A stretch of 64,000 nt of DNA, taken from positions 21,654,027-21,718,026 of the forward strand of contig NC_089730.1 in assembly GCF_035083965.1 (NCBI RefSeq), written 5' to 3'. The DNA is from Branchiostoma lanceolatum. Taxonomy: Eukaryota; Chordata; Leptocardii; Amphioxiformes; Branchiostomatidae. This document shows positions 51,101 to 63,000 of this stretch, piece by piece. The translations under genes and the position numbers were made by a program. Within the stretch, counting starts at the first letter, position 1; every line of letters starts with the position of its first letter. The notes beneath the pieces were generated by a model. It made no database searches. It saw nothing but the letters and a program-made list of their open reading frames with translations, and was not told the DNA's origin.

Positions 51101-51774
51101 ATGACAGGCTGTTGGCCCAAATGATCAGAAGGCAGAGCTGTCTAAAGTCCATAAGGCTAGAGATATGTGAGTGGAATCGTGAAGATCCTGAAACCAGGGG
51201 GCTCGGTAACCTAACAGAGACCCTACAGAGCATCTCCGAACACAAACGTCTCCAGGACGTTGAATTTAAGCTCCCAAGGAACGATACTTTAGTGATAACC
51301 GCAAATACAAGTTTTGAGGAGGTTGTTATTGTTAACAATGTGAAGATGGTAAAGTACAAACGACATGAGACATTCAACGTCGAGCCAATGGTGCACAATC
51401 TCACAGAATGCTTGAAAAAGAACAAGGTGCTGAAGACATTGAGGCTTAGGTGGAAAATCGGTAGAGCTCGGAATTCTACAAGCAGAATTTACTATGGAGT
51501 CTGCAGTCGTAAGTCTTTCTCCGACCTGTGTTTAGCGATCCAGGAAAATCGAACTCTGAAGTCTCTGGTGGTTGAGAGGATGATTTCTCACCATCATGTA
51601 AAGCGCAAAGCAAAGATGATTGCCAAGTTAGTGCGTAATAAGCCAAGCAACTATGAGGAACTCAGTGTTACCATGGCTAGGCGTTCGCCCGGAAAGTTTC
51701 AAACGTTTCGTCATTTTTTCCTGGGTCAACAGAGCGATAGTACCGATGAAGAAACGGGTTGGTCATCACCTTAG
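48126..51774 (+). CDS. NLR with N-terminal DZIP3-type HEPN domain and NACHT (NLR gene 1)
   Basis: Two coding exons, 48126-48906 and 49067-51774 (phase 1 join), give 1162 aa. The N-terminal 220 residues carry a DZIP3/hRUL138-like HEPN domain: DISLLERLLND, then RNNNYGH (143-149, the R-x5-H of RNase-active HEPN folds), then LVALGGD. A charged linker follows, then NACHT with Walker A GDPGIGKS (about 351-358), a Walker B VLFILDGLDEL (about 422) and the VLVTSRP sensor. The C-terminal 500 residues hold winged-helix-like and weak leucine-rich segments (SCLKSIRLEIC, VLKTLRLRWK, RTLKSLVVE). NLRs are cytosolic immune receptors that oligomerise through NACHT; amphioxus has a large, diverse set. An RNA-cleaving output through HEPN is inference. 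Start: first ATG, followed by a short GTDPVYTP duplication. Confidence 0.9.
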
Positions 51775-53749
51775 CAGTAGAGGCCTCCGTAGTCGCTCTT
51801 GAGAGCAAAAATGTCACCCATTCCAACACAAAGACCTATTGAAGCGCCCTTAAAACAGTGTAGCGGCGTGAACTGGTTTCGTGTGCCTTTGACATTCTGT
51901 ACCACATGATAGCAAGACTTGTTCATGTCAGAGGCAGCCATATCCAGATGCTTGATGGAAACAAAAGAAGCCTTGATGTTTATGACCTAGTAGACTAATT
52001 GTAAGAAGTTCTGATTAAGTAGCATGAAAATCTTGAGTCAGGTAAGAGATTAGTTCAGATTTATTCCAATTAAATTAAATGCCATTCTGGCGTATTTTTA
52101 CCTTCGTAAAAGTTATATATAGACACTGAAAACAGAAACATTACATCTGACAAGAGCACGACAATACCCACCCACCCTGATATAGCAAAACTTCCAGTTC
52201 GATGTCATGTGTTTTATTTAGATGGTAGACGCCAGATGGTAATGAGCTAAGCATTTAGATAATATGTTATAACATGTTGATATAATTAGACCAATAACCT
52301 ATCCCTGTAAAGGAAACAATTGTATACTCCAGTCAAAACAACAAATGAAAATTGCACCATATTTCTGTATGAAGGAGACAAAAATGCAAATATTTGTATA
52401 TACCGAGGCTCACTTCGGTACGTTCCAGAAGTTGAATGTTCAGTTAGAGATAGATTGTTTCTATTTTACTTCAAACTGTAAAAATGTATCAACCAACATG
52501 ATTACACACTCGTTTATATTATGTCTTCTTTACAACAAGTCTGTTCACAGTCACGAGGCTAAGTTGACTGACGTTCACTCATTGTCTTCTGTTGAACACA
52601 GGGATAGCAAAGTAACGTGGAACGTGTGTCCGTTTCGGTAACAAAGTTGTTTGTTGTGATGTAGAATATGTGTCAGTTTAGAGAAAACATTGTTTATTAT
52701 ACAAACCACTACAGCACGACCGATAACAAGTGGTTAAACACTGAGATGTACAGGGAAGGTTACAGGTCAATTGCGTCCCTTATTATACTAAAACAGCAAA
52801 GTGGAAAATATATTGAATTTCAACGAACAATGTAATTTATACCAAGACATTTACCAAATTGATCATATGCATTGAATGTATTTGTATTGCTTGTTGATTG
52901 TACCTGTGTTCTATTCAGAAATAAAAGACTTGGTAGATGTGATACCTTATTTTGCTACTTCTATTCCTGTTATAACTAGTCTCTGTTTTGTAAAAAAAAG
53001 GGGAGTTTTTTATATCTTGTTTTCGCGCTCTTGCATATATGATTAGATTTGGAAACTACTGCAGTTGATGTCATCTATAAAGTTAAAAGTAGCAACCTCG
53101 GGTCCCACCCATCCCGTGACCTCGGTCAGGGTCGTTGGGCTTGTTTAATCGGCTGGTGGGGGAGGGGGGCGTAAACGTCATTTTAATTTACATCGTTCAG
53201 GAGTGGTTCAGGAGCGTGTACTCCCCGAAATTACAAAGTAGTCATCACGTAATTCGAATTACGCAACGCCATAAAATACTGCAAGCAATCCGCCAAACAA
53301 CCCCCCTCCGGCTGTTGAATGGTTCATTCTCACAAACAGGTACTTGGTGTCCAAAAGGAAAACAAAGAGAGTGACGTACTGGGCCCGCCATCGACAAATA
53401 AACTTTGTTTTGATATGGTTAGGATCTGTGGCCTCCCCCTGCCCAAATTCAACGTGTCCGTAATAAGCTTAACTAAACGACTTGTCCCTGTAGTGAGCTT
53501 GCTGGACAAAACTTACGTGACCAAACTGAAAGATATGTGGCATAGGTGTGTAATCTGACGTTTCGGTGAGCCACTGTGAATGGAGGCTGTCCGAATGACG
53601 GGACAATACTGCAGCCTCCCATACTATCAAGAAGAAAGGTAGTCTAGTAGATTACAATACCATACATTATATCATGTTTTAATCATAGTATTTAATTTTA
53701 CAGCAATAATAGCAACAAGTTTCATAATTCTATATTTCACATAACCTTC
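51775..53749. other. 3' flank of NLR gene 1 and spacer
   Basis: The stretch with ACATCTGACAAGAGCACGAC (about 52144) recurs downstream of NLR gene 2 (about 58592), so the duplication covers the 3'UTR. AATAAA at 52920-52925 is a candidate poly(A) signal. 53000-53749 holds nothing recognised. Confidence 0.55.
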
Positions 53750-53960
53750 CAAGCTAACACCCCTACCCACCTAATGCGATCATCCTTACGTCACCCATCC
53801 AAGATGGCGGGGTGGTATCAACAATATGATACCATGGTTACGCCCCCCCCCTCTCCCCTCCTTCAAAGCTCAAACGAGCCGACGCCAACATATCTGCCAC
53901 AAAACTGTTACATTTTAGTTCCGTCATACACTGCTGCTGTTTTAAGAAGTGAAACTACTT
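53750..53960 (+). promoter_or_regulatory. Promoter of NLR gene 2, homologous to that of gene 1
   Basis: CATCCTTACGTCACCCATCC and CCAAGATGGCGGGG, a C-rich run and TTACATTTTAGTT align with 47815-47960. A short ATTGATACC-type inverted insert (GGTATCAACAATATGATACC) is specific to this copy. Confidence 0.6.
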
Positions 53961-54088
53961 TCTCGGTCGTCTGTTTCCCAACCACACCAACAGGTGGCTA
54001 AACTAAACGGTTACCCTTCTCAAGTTACGTACAGAAACTTGAGCAGTTCACGCCTGACTACATTTTGGACATTCACTCCGCCGCCGCC

Positions 54089-56394
54089 ATGGCCAGAAGT
54101 ATGGATCCTTTGTACACCCCAGGTACGGCTCGGGGCGCTAAATTGGCAGCTCTGCTGGTGGACGAGGGGACTTCCCTACTCAGGGAAATATTTGAAGGTG
54201 AGGTCGAGAAAATGAACCCTCCAAGTCTTCGTCAGCAGCTAAAGAAGAATAAATGGCGCTTCTATCGTGGATTCAACACGCAGGGTAAAAAGCACAGGGT
54301 GAACTTAAATCCTGGTCAGAAGAAAACACTGTACCCACCCGGCGGTGATGTTCCAGATACTGCACAGGGGTTCGACATATCCTTGTTGGAACTCCTCTTG
54401 AAAGAACTCGTGTGGTTAGAACTCGGTAGAGATGCACCGTACTCAGGCGAACGGGACAAACTTCGGCAGTTTAGAAACAACAGTTATGGACACATTTCAA
54501 GCACGGACCTGTCTGAAGAAGACTTTGGCAGACTGTGGGAGGAACTGACTGAAATCCTGGTTGCCCTCGGCGGGGACAGAGACAAGATTTCAGAAAGACT
54601 CAGCTCTAGTATTGACCCGGAACAAGAAGTAGATAACTTTACCCTGCTAGAGCGTCTGTACAAGGAAGACATGGAGCTCAAACACTTTCTTCACAATCTG
54701 AAGGGAGGGCAGGGAAGTCTGAAGGAAGGACAAGAGGGTCTGAGGGAAGGCCAAGACAGCCTGAGGGAAGGGCAAGGCAGTCTGAAGGAAGGGCAAGACA
54801 GTCTGAAGGAAGGGCAAGACAGTCTGAAGGAAGGACAAGGTAGTCTGAAGGAAGGGCAAGAAGAGTTGAAAACTCTTCTTTTAGAGCACGTCCGTAATAA
54901 CCAGAGCCCGGGGGCGAGCACCAGGCCATGTGCAGAACCAAGCTGCAACACTGACCAGGAGCACACAGGTAAGTTTTGATTCTCACGGGTAGTTTCATCT
55001 ACATAAAAGGGGGTGAGGGTGGTGGATATACGTCCTAAATTTAAGGCCAATATGCAGGTACGGTAGGTGATTGCAGTATTGCACATATATAAGGGCTGGC
55101 TGTTAACACCCTTAAGCTGCCAGTCCCGGTTTTATTAGGGATACAGAAACATCCCCTGTGTGCCGCTCCCGGTTATAACCGGAATTGGGTATTCACCAGA
55201 AGAAAACAGCATTGCGAGCGTGTAGCGCTCGCAGCCTGGAAGCTAAGGCAGTTAGGGCCTCCAGCCGTTTCGCGGATCCCGGCGTGAGGGAGGTCAGGGC
55301 CGAGGGTCAAACATTTTTGATTCTTACTTACCTGAAAACCTGGCAGGTTACAGGTTAAAACAAATGATGGCAGATACAAATGTAAGACTTTGTCAATGAT
55401 ATAGTTTTGAAACATTAAAACACAATGAATTAAATTTTTCCAATTTCTATCTACTGACAACCTCCCCCCCCCCCATTATTTAAACAAGATTAATTCAGTT
55501 TAATAAAAACCTACGTATACTTCAGGGTCGCCTGATCTGGCTGGTGACGTCATTGCCTCTCTGAAGGACCTGTACGCTACAGAGTATGCGCATGTGCGGC
55601 CTCTTCCGTGGTGCGAAGACCTCAGCCTGCATCTGGAGGAAGTCTACACCAACCTGCGGCTCCAACAAAGCGACGGTAGAGGGAGCTTTCAGGACACAGA
55701 CACTATCGTAAGCTTATCGGATATTTACAATCCAAGCGTCAAGTCAGCTGTCAGAAAGATACGAGTAGAGGGGGACCCTGGTATTGGGAAGTCGTGCTCT
55801 TGTCAGAAGCTTGCTTATGATTGGTCCCGTGGGAAACTGGACAGGTTTAAGGTTGTGTTCTTTCTGGAAATGCGACACTTAGCTGGGAAAGTAAAAGATG
55901 CTATTTTTGAGCAGCTCCTACCAAAGGACACAAAAATGACCCCGGACCAGCTCTGGTCCTACATCCAAGAGAACCAGGAAGATGTTCTCTTCATCCTAGA
56001 CGGTCTAGATGAGCTCAGTCAGACAGCTAGGGAAGTCACAGATGTGGTGGACTTGATTCAGGGTAAAATCCTCAGGAACTGTCATGTCCTGGTGACCTCC
56101 AGGCCGTACCACCGTGTCAAAGACCTGGAGAAATGTCACCAGTTCTACAGAATCGCAGGCTATAGCAAGGAAAATTCAGAGAAGTTCATACACAAATATT
56201 TCTACAAGTATCCAGAGTCTGCCTCAAGACTGGTGAAACAGGTACACAATAATATAAATCTGTCAAAAATAGTAGTAAATCCCCTCAACAATGTGCTCAT
56301 GTGTGTTGTCTGGGAAGATAACAACAACGAATTACCTTCTAGCAAAGCTGAACTTTATGAAATGATTGTTTTGTCGATTGCTAAGCGATTCTGA
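54089..56394 (+). CDS. HEPN-NACHT protein (NLR gene 2), ends at a TGA after NACHT
   Basis: Exons 54089-54968 and 55526-56394 join in phase 1 to 582 aa. The ATG at 54089 sits in an ideal context (GCCGCCGCCATGG). HEPN features as in gene 1: DISLLELLLKE, RNNSYGH (129-135), LVALGGD. Between HEPN and NACHT, gene 2 has about eight (S/G)LKEGQ(D/G) heptads absent from gene 1. NACHT is intact: GDPGIGKS, VLFILDGLDEL, VLVTSRP. Where gene 1 reads AKRFCTKK, gene 2 reads AKRF then TGA. The coding continues in the same frame for 587 codons beyond (next entry). The product may be a short HEPN-NACHT protein lacking the leucine-rich part, or the gene may be a recent pseudogene. Confidence 0.82.
54700..54866 (+). 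repeat. Coding 21-bp minisatellite (LKEGQxS heptads) in NLR gene 2
   Basis: CTGAAGGAAGGGCAAGACAG-type units in about eight tandem copies. The 21-bp period preserves the frame and adds a helical heptad region between HEPN and NACHT. NLR gene 1 has a single related segment (LAQGERLRKRQEDI). Confidence 0.92.
54969..55525 (+). other. NLR gene 2 intron, enlarged relative to gene 1
   Basis: 557 bp against 160 bp in gene 1. The extra sequence (about 55080-55330, GC-rich, with GCGAGCGTGTAGCGCTCGC palindrome) looks like an insertion; family not recognised. Confidence 0.55.
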
Positions 56395-58158
56395 ACGAAG
56401 AGAGCCCTCCCAATGGAAGGTGACAAACTTTCTCCTGACATAGAGGAAGCCCTGCGAGGCCTTGGAAAACTGTCATGGGATGGGTTACAGTGGTATGTGG
56501 TCCAGCTCCAGTTTCACATAGCTTCTATTACAGAAATGTTTGGCCCCACTGCCGATATCATGTTGAACATGGGACTCCTGACTAGAGATTATTCTTTCTC
56601 TCGAATCAAACGCACCTGCTTCTGCGCGTTCCTGCACAAAACGTTTCAGGAATACATGGCTGCTTGTTATATTAGTAGTCTGTTCACGGATGGAAGTAGT
56701 AGAGAAGAGGGGATGAAATGTCTTCGTAGTTTGTTTGGTTTGACAAAGGCTACTGACATCGACAAGACACCGATTCGAAGTAGTAACTTCAAATACAGGG
56801 AGGTTCAGAACTGGTTACTTTCGATCCTAGGTGAGAATGCAGACCCGCTGTTTGACATGTTTGCAGAGGAACTAAACAAACCTCAAACTGATAAGGACAG
56901 GGAAGTTTTGTCGTTTGTGTGTATCATGTGGCTCGGGAAATCTTGTGTAGGTGTTAAAATGGCTGAGATTGTAGCTCCTTTCCTGTCTCAGCACATAACT
57001 AACAACATGGGTGATTTGAGTGAACACTACGATCGTCGTAGTGATAATCGTCATATCAACTGGATTGTAGGTTTGACTCACGTACTGATCTGTCAAAAGA
57101 AACTCGATGAAACCAACAACCCGAGGCTGACACAGCATCTGACAATCAAGTGCAATTCTGTAGGTGCAGATTCTTCACGAGGACAACAGAAGCTTGACAT
57201 GCTGGAAAACACATTATCAGACTATGACAAGATGCGCTCTGTAACGTTACTTGGCGATAGTAGTTTTAGGGCTCTTGGTCGTACTTTCTCCCCACTGTGC
57301 ACATTCATACCTCGGTGTGGAATAGAAAGTGTGTCTATCGATATCTTTCTTCCGGCACTGTTAAGTTCTCTGGAACAGCTTTCAGTGTCACCAAGGATTG
57401 AGCATATAAGATTCACTGTAGTTGGTACCTTAATGGCTATGACGGGGCCAAAGCAAGCTGCAGACTTCTCAGAATACGACAGGCTGTTAGCCCAAATGAT
57501 TCAAAAGCAGAGCTGTCTCAGGTCCTTGCGGCTAGAGATAGGAGAGTGGTATCGTGGAGATCCTGAAGCTAGGGGATTCGGTAACCTAACAGAGACCCTA
57601 CGGAGTATCTCGGAACACACAAGACTTGAAGACGTTGATTTCGAGCTTCCGTCGAGCGATATGTTAGGTTTAGCTAAATTTAGGTTCGAGTTTGCTGGTT
57701 TTGATGAAGGTGTGGAGATGGTTAAGTACAAAAGACATGAGACATTCGATGTGTATCCGATGATACACAAACTCACCGAATGTATAAAGAAAAACACGGT
57801 GCTGAAGACACTTAGGCTTAAATGGAGGAGAATCGGTCAGCTCCAACAGCCTTCAAGCAAGCTTTTCTATGGAATCTGCAGCAATCAGTCCTTCTCCAAC
57901 CTGTGTTTGGCGATGGAGGAAAACCGAACTCTGGAAACGTTGGTGGTTGATGGGATGTTGTCTGAATCAAGGTGCAAAGCAAAGATGGTTGCCAAGCTGG
58001 TGCGTAATAAACCCAGCAACTATGCGGAACTCAGTGTTACCATGGTTAACCGTCCGCCTGCCAAAGCCTTCGTTACGTTTCCGGCTCTTTTTGTGTCTAG
58101 GGCAATGAGCGACAGAAAAGCTGGAGAACCCAGTGGGTCATCATCACCACAGCAGTAG
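56395..58158 (+). pseudogene. C-terminal (leucine-rich) half of NLR gene 2, cut off by the TGA
   Basis: An open 587-codon stretch in the same frame as the upstream part, aligned throughout with NLR gene 1 (GKLSWDGL, MLNMGLLTRD, FLHKTFQEYMAA, SCLRSLRLEIGEW, VLKTLRLKWR). No other damage is obvious, so the stop is recent, or the region is translated by read-through or after an alternative start. Confidence 0.7.
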
Positions 58159-59513
58159 AAGCCTTCATATTAGTGAGCACAAATGTCACTTAGTTCCCAA
58201 AAAGACAAGTTGAACTGTCCTTAACAACAGTTAAACATACTGAGGTGGTTACTCGTGCCTTTGATATACGACTGCTAGCACACCATACTAAGACGTGTAC
58301 GTCAGAGGAAACCATCTGCTTGATGGAATCGAACGAAGTTTCGATTAGGATACATGTATCCAAGGAGGTTATATAACCTCCTTGATGTATCTTACATATA
58401 TATGATCTGCTAGTTGCCACTAGTTATGATTAAATCAAGGATTTGATTAAATAGAGCATTAGAATTCAAAGTGAGGGAAGTGAATATTTTTTTCCCCGAA
58501 ATGTATCTACGTACCTTCGTATCAAGTTTCTCAAAAGTCTATTATGAAGTGAATATATAGACGCTAAAACAGAAACGTCAACTTTAGAATTTACATCTGA
58601 CAAGAGCACGACAATACCCACATTTTGATACAAAGCTTTCTTCACTAAGATGACATGTATCTTATTCAGGTGTTCCTGCTTACACATTGTAACAATTTAA
58701 ACATTAGAAATATGTTAAAACATATTTCATACTGATGTGAGTATGATAATCCATACTTAAAGAAGAAACAACTGAACACTCAAGTCAAAATTGTGCAACA
58801 TTTATGTATGTACATATAGATAAAAGAACATGCCACAAAGGTTTGTTTATAACAAGGCTGATTTTGCTGTCAGGCCGGTGCGTTACAGAAGTTGCACATT
58901 TACATAGATAATATATAGAGATTTGTAGGAGGAACTTTACCCTTTGCCTTTGTGCATTATGATAGATATGAAATACAATTCCTTCATTCAGTTGTAATCA
59001 GCACGTTGAAAGGGTCCAAGCTACCGTAACTTCGTTATGTCATAGAATATTTTGTACACTATGAAGATCTATACAGAAAGCAGTGTGATCAGAATTGTAT
59101 GAGATGAGTATTCGTATTGCATGTCACCTCTAGTACTTTGGATACTTTTACCTTTGGAGGTATAGTGAGTGTGCCTCATAGGATGATACATATATAAACT
59201 TCTATCTACACAATGCCATGATACATGAGCGTCAAATGTATGTTTCTGCAATGGATCATTAAACAATAAACAACAGATGTTGATTTCATTCATGCTGGTC
59301 CCATGTCATTTTATTTAAATTTATTTTGTATTAATCTAATTCACAGGTATTTTTTATATGAGTAACGTTATCAGGTAAAAAGCACAATTGCCTATATAAA
59401 GCCAAAAACGTAACAAGAGTAAAGGCACAATATCAACATGCATACACTACATAAATACAAAGTGGATAAAAGAAAAGTAAATTTAATTGATTGTATGATC
59501 ATACCATGAACAC
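58159..59513. other. 3' flank of NLR gene 2
   Basis: Partly homologous to the 3' flank of gene 1. AATAAA at 59265-59270 is a candidate poly(A) signal. No gene recognised. Confidence 0.5.
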
Positions 59514-59653
59514 GGCAATTTCTAAGCAGATCTATCGGTGTCAATGACAGTATCCAAAGGGCAAAAGCAGTATTACTGGCCACCGGCCGTGGCTTAGCTG
59601 CTTCGCCCTTTGGATACTGTCATTGCCACCGATATGATCTGCTTGGAAATTAT
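59514..59653. mobile_element. MITE/foldback element with about 47-bp inverted ends
   Basis: AATTTCTAAGCAGATCTATC through ACAGTATCCAAAGGGC on the left is complementary to GCCCTTTGGATACTGTCATT through ATCTGCTTGGAAATT on the right. No clear target duplication seen. Confidence 0.8.
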
Positions 59654-59689
59654 GAATAAGGTACCTGCACTGTGTAACGTTAACGGGCA

Positions 59690-59938
59690 AAGATCTCCCG
59701 GGTGGGCAAAGTTGGCCAGGCGGGGGCAGACCTCACACTTACCGAGCAAACCCAGCCTACAGTCCGGGGAGAGACTTCAACGGTGACCGTGATTAGGACG
59801 GCCCGTTAGACCGATACCTGAGGCTGGATGTACGGGGATCGGAGGGCGTCCGGCCCTGAGCCATACATCCACGAATTATAACCCGTATTAAAAACCAAAC
59901 CAGTAAATGAATAAATAAATGAATGAATAAATAAAAAC
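59690..59938 (+). mobile_element. Unclassified retroposon-like segment with (AAATGAAT)n tail
   Basis: Structured GC-rich body (GTCCGGGGAGAGACTTCAAC, GGGATCGGAGGGCGTCCGGC) ending in an AAATGAATAAATA repeat, as in SINE or LINE 3' ends. Family not recognised. Confidence 0.4.
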
Positions 59939-60050
59939 CTAAATTTTGCAATGTCATCAAAAGATAGCGAATCTCTCAGTCCTTACCTGACCTTCGCAAG
60001 GCCGATCTGACACGTGCCATCAGCTGGGCAGGGTCAGAGGTCAAACCAAC

Positions 60051-63000
60051 ATGGCGGCCGCTGAGCTGGAAACTTTGGAAGCGCAGAAAACAGGTAGAGT
60101 TTTGGGAACACTTTGCTCGGAAAACTTTAACAAACGGTAGCTATGAATAGACACTGGTCTCAAAAGCTTGTAGCATTGTCAGTTTATCCCCGACGTTCCA
60201 TGCTTATATTCGTTGCCACATTTTTGCATGAAGAGTGGGAGGGGGGCGTTCCACGAAAGTGCAAAAAGCGGCGATAGTTCATCCACAACACATCCACTAC
60301 CGTTGAAGCATTGAGCAGCTGTGCAGCTTATATTTTCTACGAGAAAATCTTCCTGGAAATTTTTAGATAAAAAAAATGAAAGATGCATCTAACTGAACGA
60401 ACTAAAAAGTGACACTTCGCCATGTGTAACCCAAGAATTATGAAAATCATTTTCATGTGTATGGAAAGACGGAACTATTACACATTGACACCTTTAGCTT
60501 TAATACGGTATATATAGTCTTTGATAAGTATATTTTGATGCAACAAAACTATTGCCCTTCCCCAGCCCCTCCCTCTGCAGAGTTACTGGACTGTCCCTTC
60601 TCCCTGCTGGAGGTGGGCTGTGCAGGGAAGGTCCACGTGTGCCCTGGGGGGGATGCAGCAAAACATCCACTGCCACCGCTGACTACGGTAGGGGGCGCTT
60701 CTTCTGTTTGACTTGATTTATTTGTTTATTAGTAATGCATACCCAGTAAATCGCCCCGTGGCGTGACACACCAGGTTTGTACTGAACAGTACAAGCTGCG
60801 TATCTGGACAGATCTTATATGATCCACTCACACAGGGAAGGACCCCTCTATTCTATGTATAAAGACATTCATCCAGCGCTATAAGATAGTCACGAACATG
60901 GACTTCCTTCAAGGATTTACATTATACATGTACTAATACTAGTAAGTGTACTCATTGGTAGTTCCATTGCCTTTCCATGATGTAAAATCAACCAATTGAT
61001 TAATCATTGAATTAATGGGTTCAACTTTATAGTGCTGTATAGTGCTGTATAGTGCCTACTAGATTGTAAAAGCTACAGAGTTATTACTGGTATGCTAGTA
61101 CTATACTGAAGAAGAAGCTTTAAGAGTCTATGTAGGAACTGAATCATAAATGCTATGCTATACTGTAAAGAAAAGTTTAAAGGAAAGTGTAAAGTGATGC
61201 CAAAATGCACAGAAAGCTTGGACTGATTTGTTGCTCCATGTTGTGCTGCAGCTCCCCCATGGGCTGCCGCCGGTACTGCAGGAGCTGCAGGCCCAGTTGC
61301 GAGGCTACCTGCAGCGTCCCGAGGAACTCCCCATACACGACTTCCAGAGGGCACAGAAGTGAGTCGGTTGGTTGGTTGGTTGGTTAGTTTGTTGGTTGGT
61401 TGGTTGGTTGGTTGATTTGCAGACACACAATCAGAGACTCTTGAAGTAACGGAAATGAACTAAACGAACGGACACGGACCATGAACCAGCTTTCGCCCTA
61501 CTTTATGTTGTATGTTGTAGAAATTGTATATTGCTGTACCATAAACATGTAATGATTTTTGATAGTTATTAGGACTCAAATGACTGTGTATCTCTGTTAT
61601 ATTGTATCTGACCCTTACCTCTTCCCTCATGACCTCAATGAAAAGCGGCCTGCGTGCCGATTTGAGCTTATCATGAATAAACAAAGGTTCAAACAAACAA
61701 ACAAACAATACTTCCAATAGTGCCTACCAATACTATAAAGAGCTGTCCAATGGATGGGACACTGTAACCTCTTTGTTGCACAGTTTCCCTGGTCCAGTGA
61801 ACCTGGCCTGGGTGCCAACCTATTCCAGCTCCCTTTTTTTAATGGGAGCAAGTATACAGGAGCCCCAGTAGTTAATCGATTGGCTCAGTAAATTGATAGA
61901 AGCACATTCCACAAACCCCTTCCTTGTAGTGTTTTTTTAAAATTATTATCGTGTGTGTCAGTCTTTGTGCTTAGATTGCTGTCTCCGGTATTGGGTCGAG
62001 TTGACCAGGGCGATTTCCCCTTGGTACAGTCAGTTTCTGGGAGTGAATGCAAGTTTTCTTCCCTGTGCTCTGTATTCATGTAGCTTGAGTACCAGCCTCC
62101 GTAGTGACTGCTGGCTCAAAAGGATTTTTTTTGAGCCAACGGTAACTACATAGGCTGGTATTCAGGCTAGTATTCATGATGTCCTCTTGATAGATTTTCA
62201 AATCAAAATGTTTGAGAACCAAACAGCTAGTTGTAGTGGCCTAATAGAAACACTCTCTCCCCCCCAGGTTCTGGCCGCGTGAGAGAGACCCGGAGTCGCT
62301 GTACTCCGCTGAACTCTGCCCCGTCCAGACCACACTTCAGGTGGAACGGAACCCGACCTCGGGGGAACTTCTTGGCTACAAGGAGGTACGAAACTCTAGC
62401 CTGGAGTCCAGCCTTCTTAGCTTTAGTCCGCTACCCAAGGTCCACTCCTCGCTTCTTGGCTAAAGCTAAGATGCCTGGACTCAAGGCTAACAAAATTCTT
62501 TTTGGCATAGAATTGGTATTTAAGTTGTATTAAGCTCACCATACATGTTTTATTGTTGTATTTCAATGTTAGTATAAAACTTGGCTTATGACAGTGAAAT
62601 ATAGCAGTTTCTGATAATATTCAACCATGACAAGTATCATATTTCAGATCAATTTGTGTTGTTAAATGTTAGTCTTAAAAGGAGACAGTAAGGGTATTTA
62701 GTGCTTTGAGACGTCTTAAATTCAACATGCCTTCCTTCAGGTGTACGTCCAAGACACAGGGATCTCCGCCAAGAACTCGCTGTCACTACGGCGCCCACCC
62801 GGACCCCCCACGGAGGCCACGCGGGGGAGCTCCACTAACTACCCCTTCTGGCCGGGGGGGATGGACGAGCCGGACCTGGGGACCGTTCTTGGGGAGGAGG
62901 GGGGAGGGGCAGTCGATTTTCAGACAGGTGATTCCAGCATCGTGTTAAGAGCTTACTTTGTGATGTGTGGAAACTTTCTGACTACTGTTTAACCTTTAGC

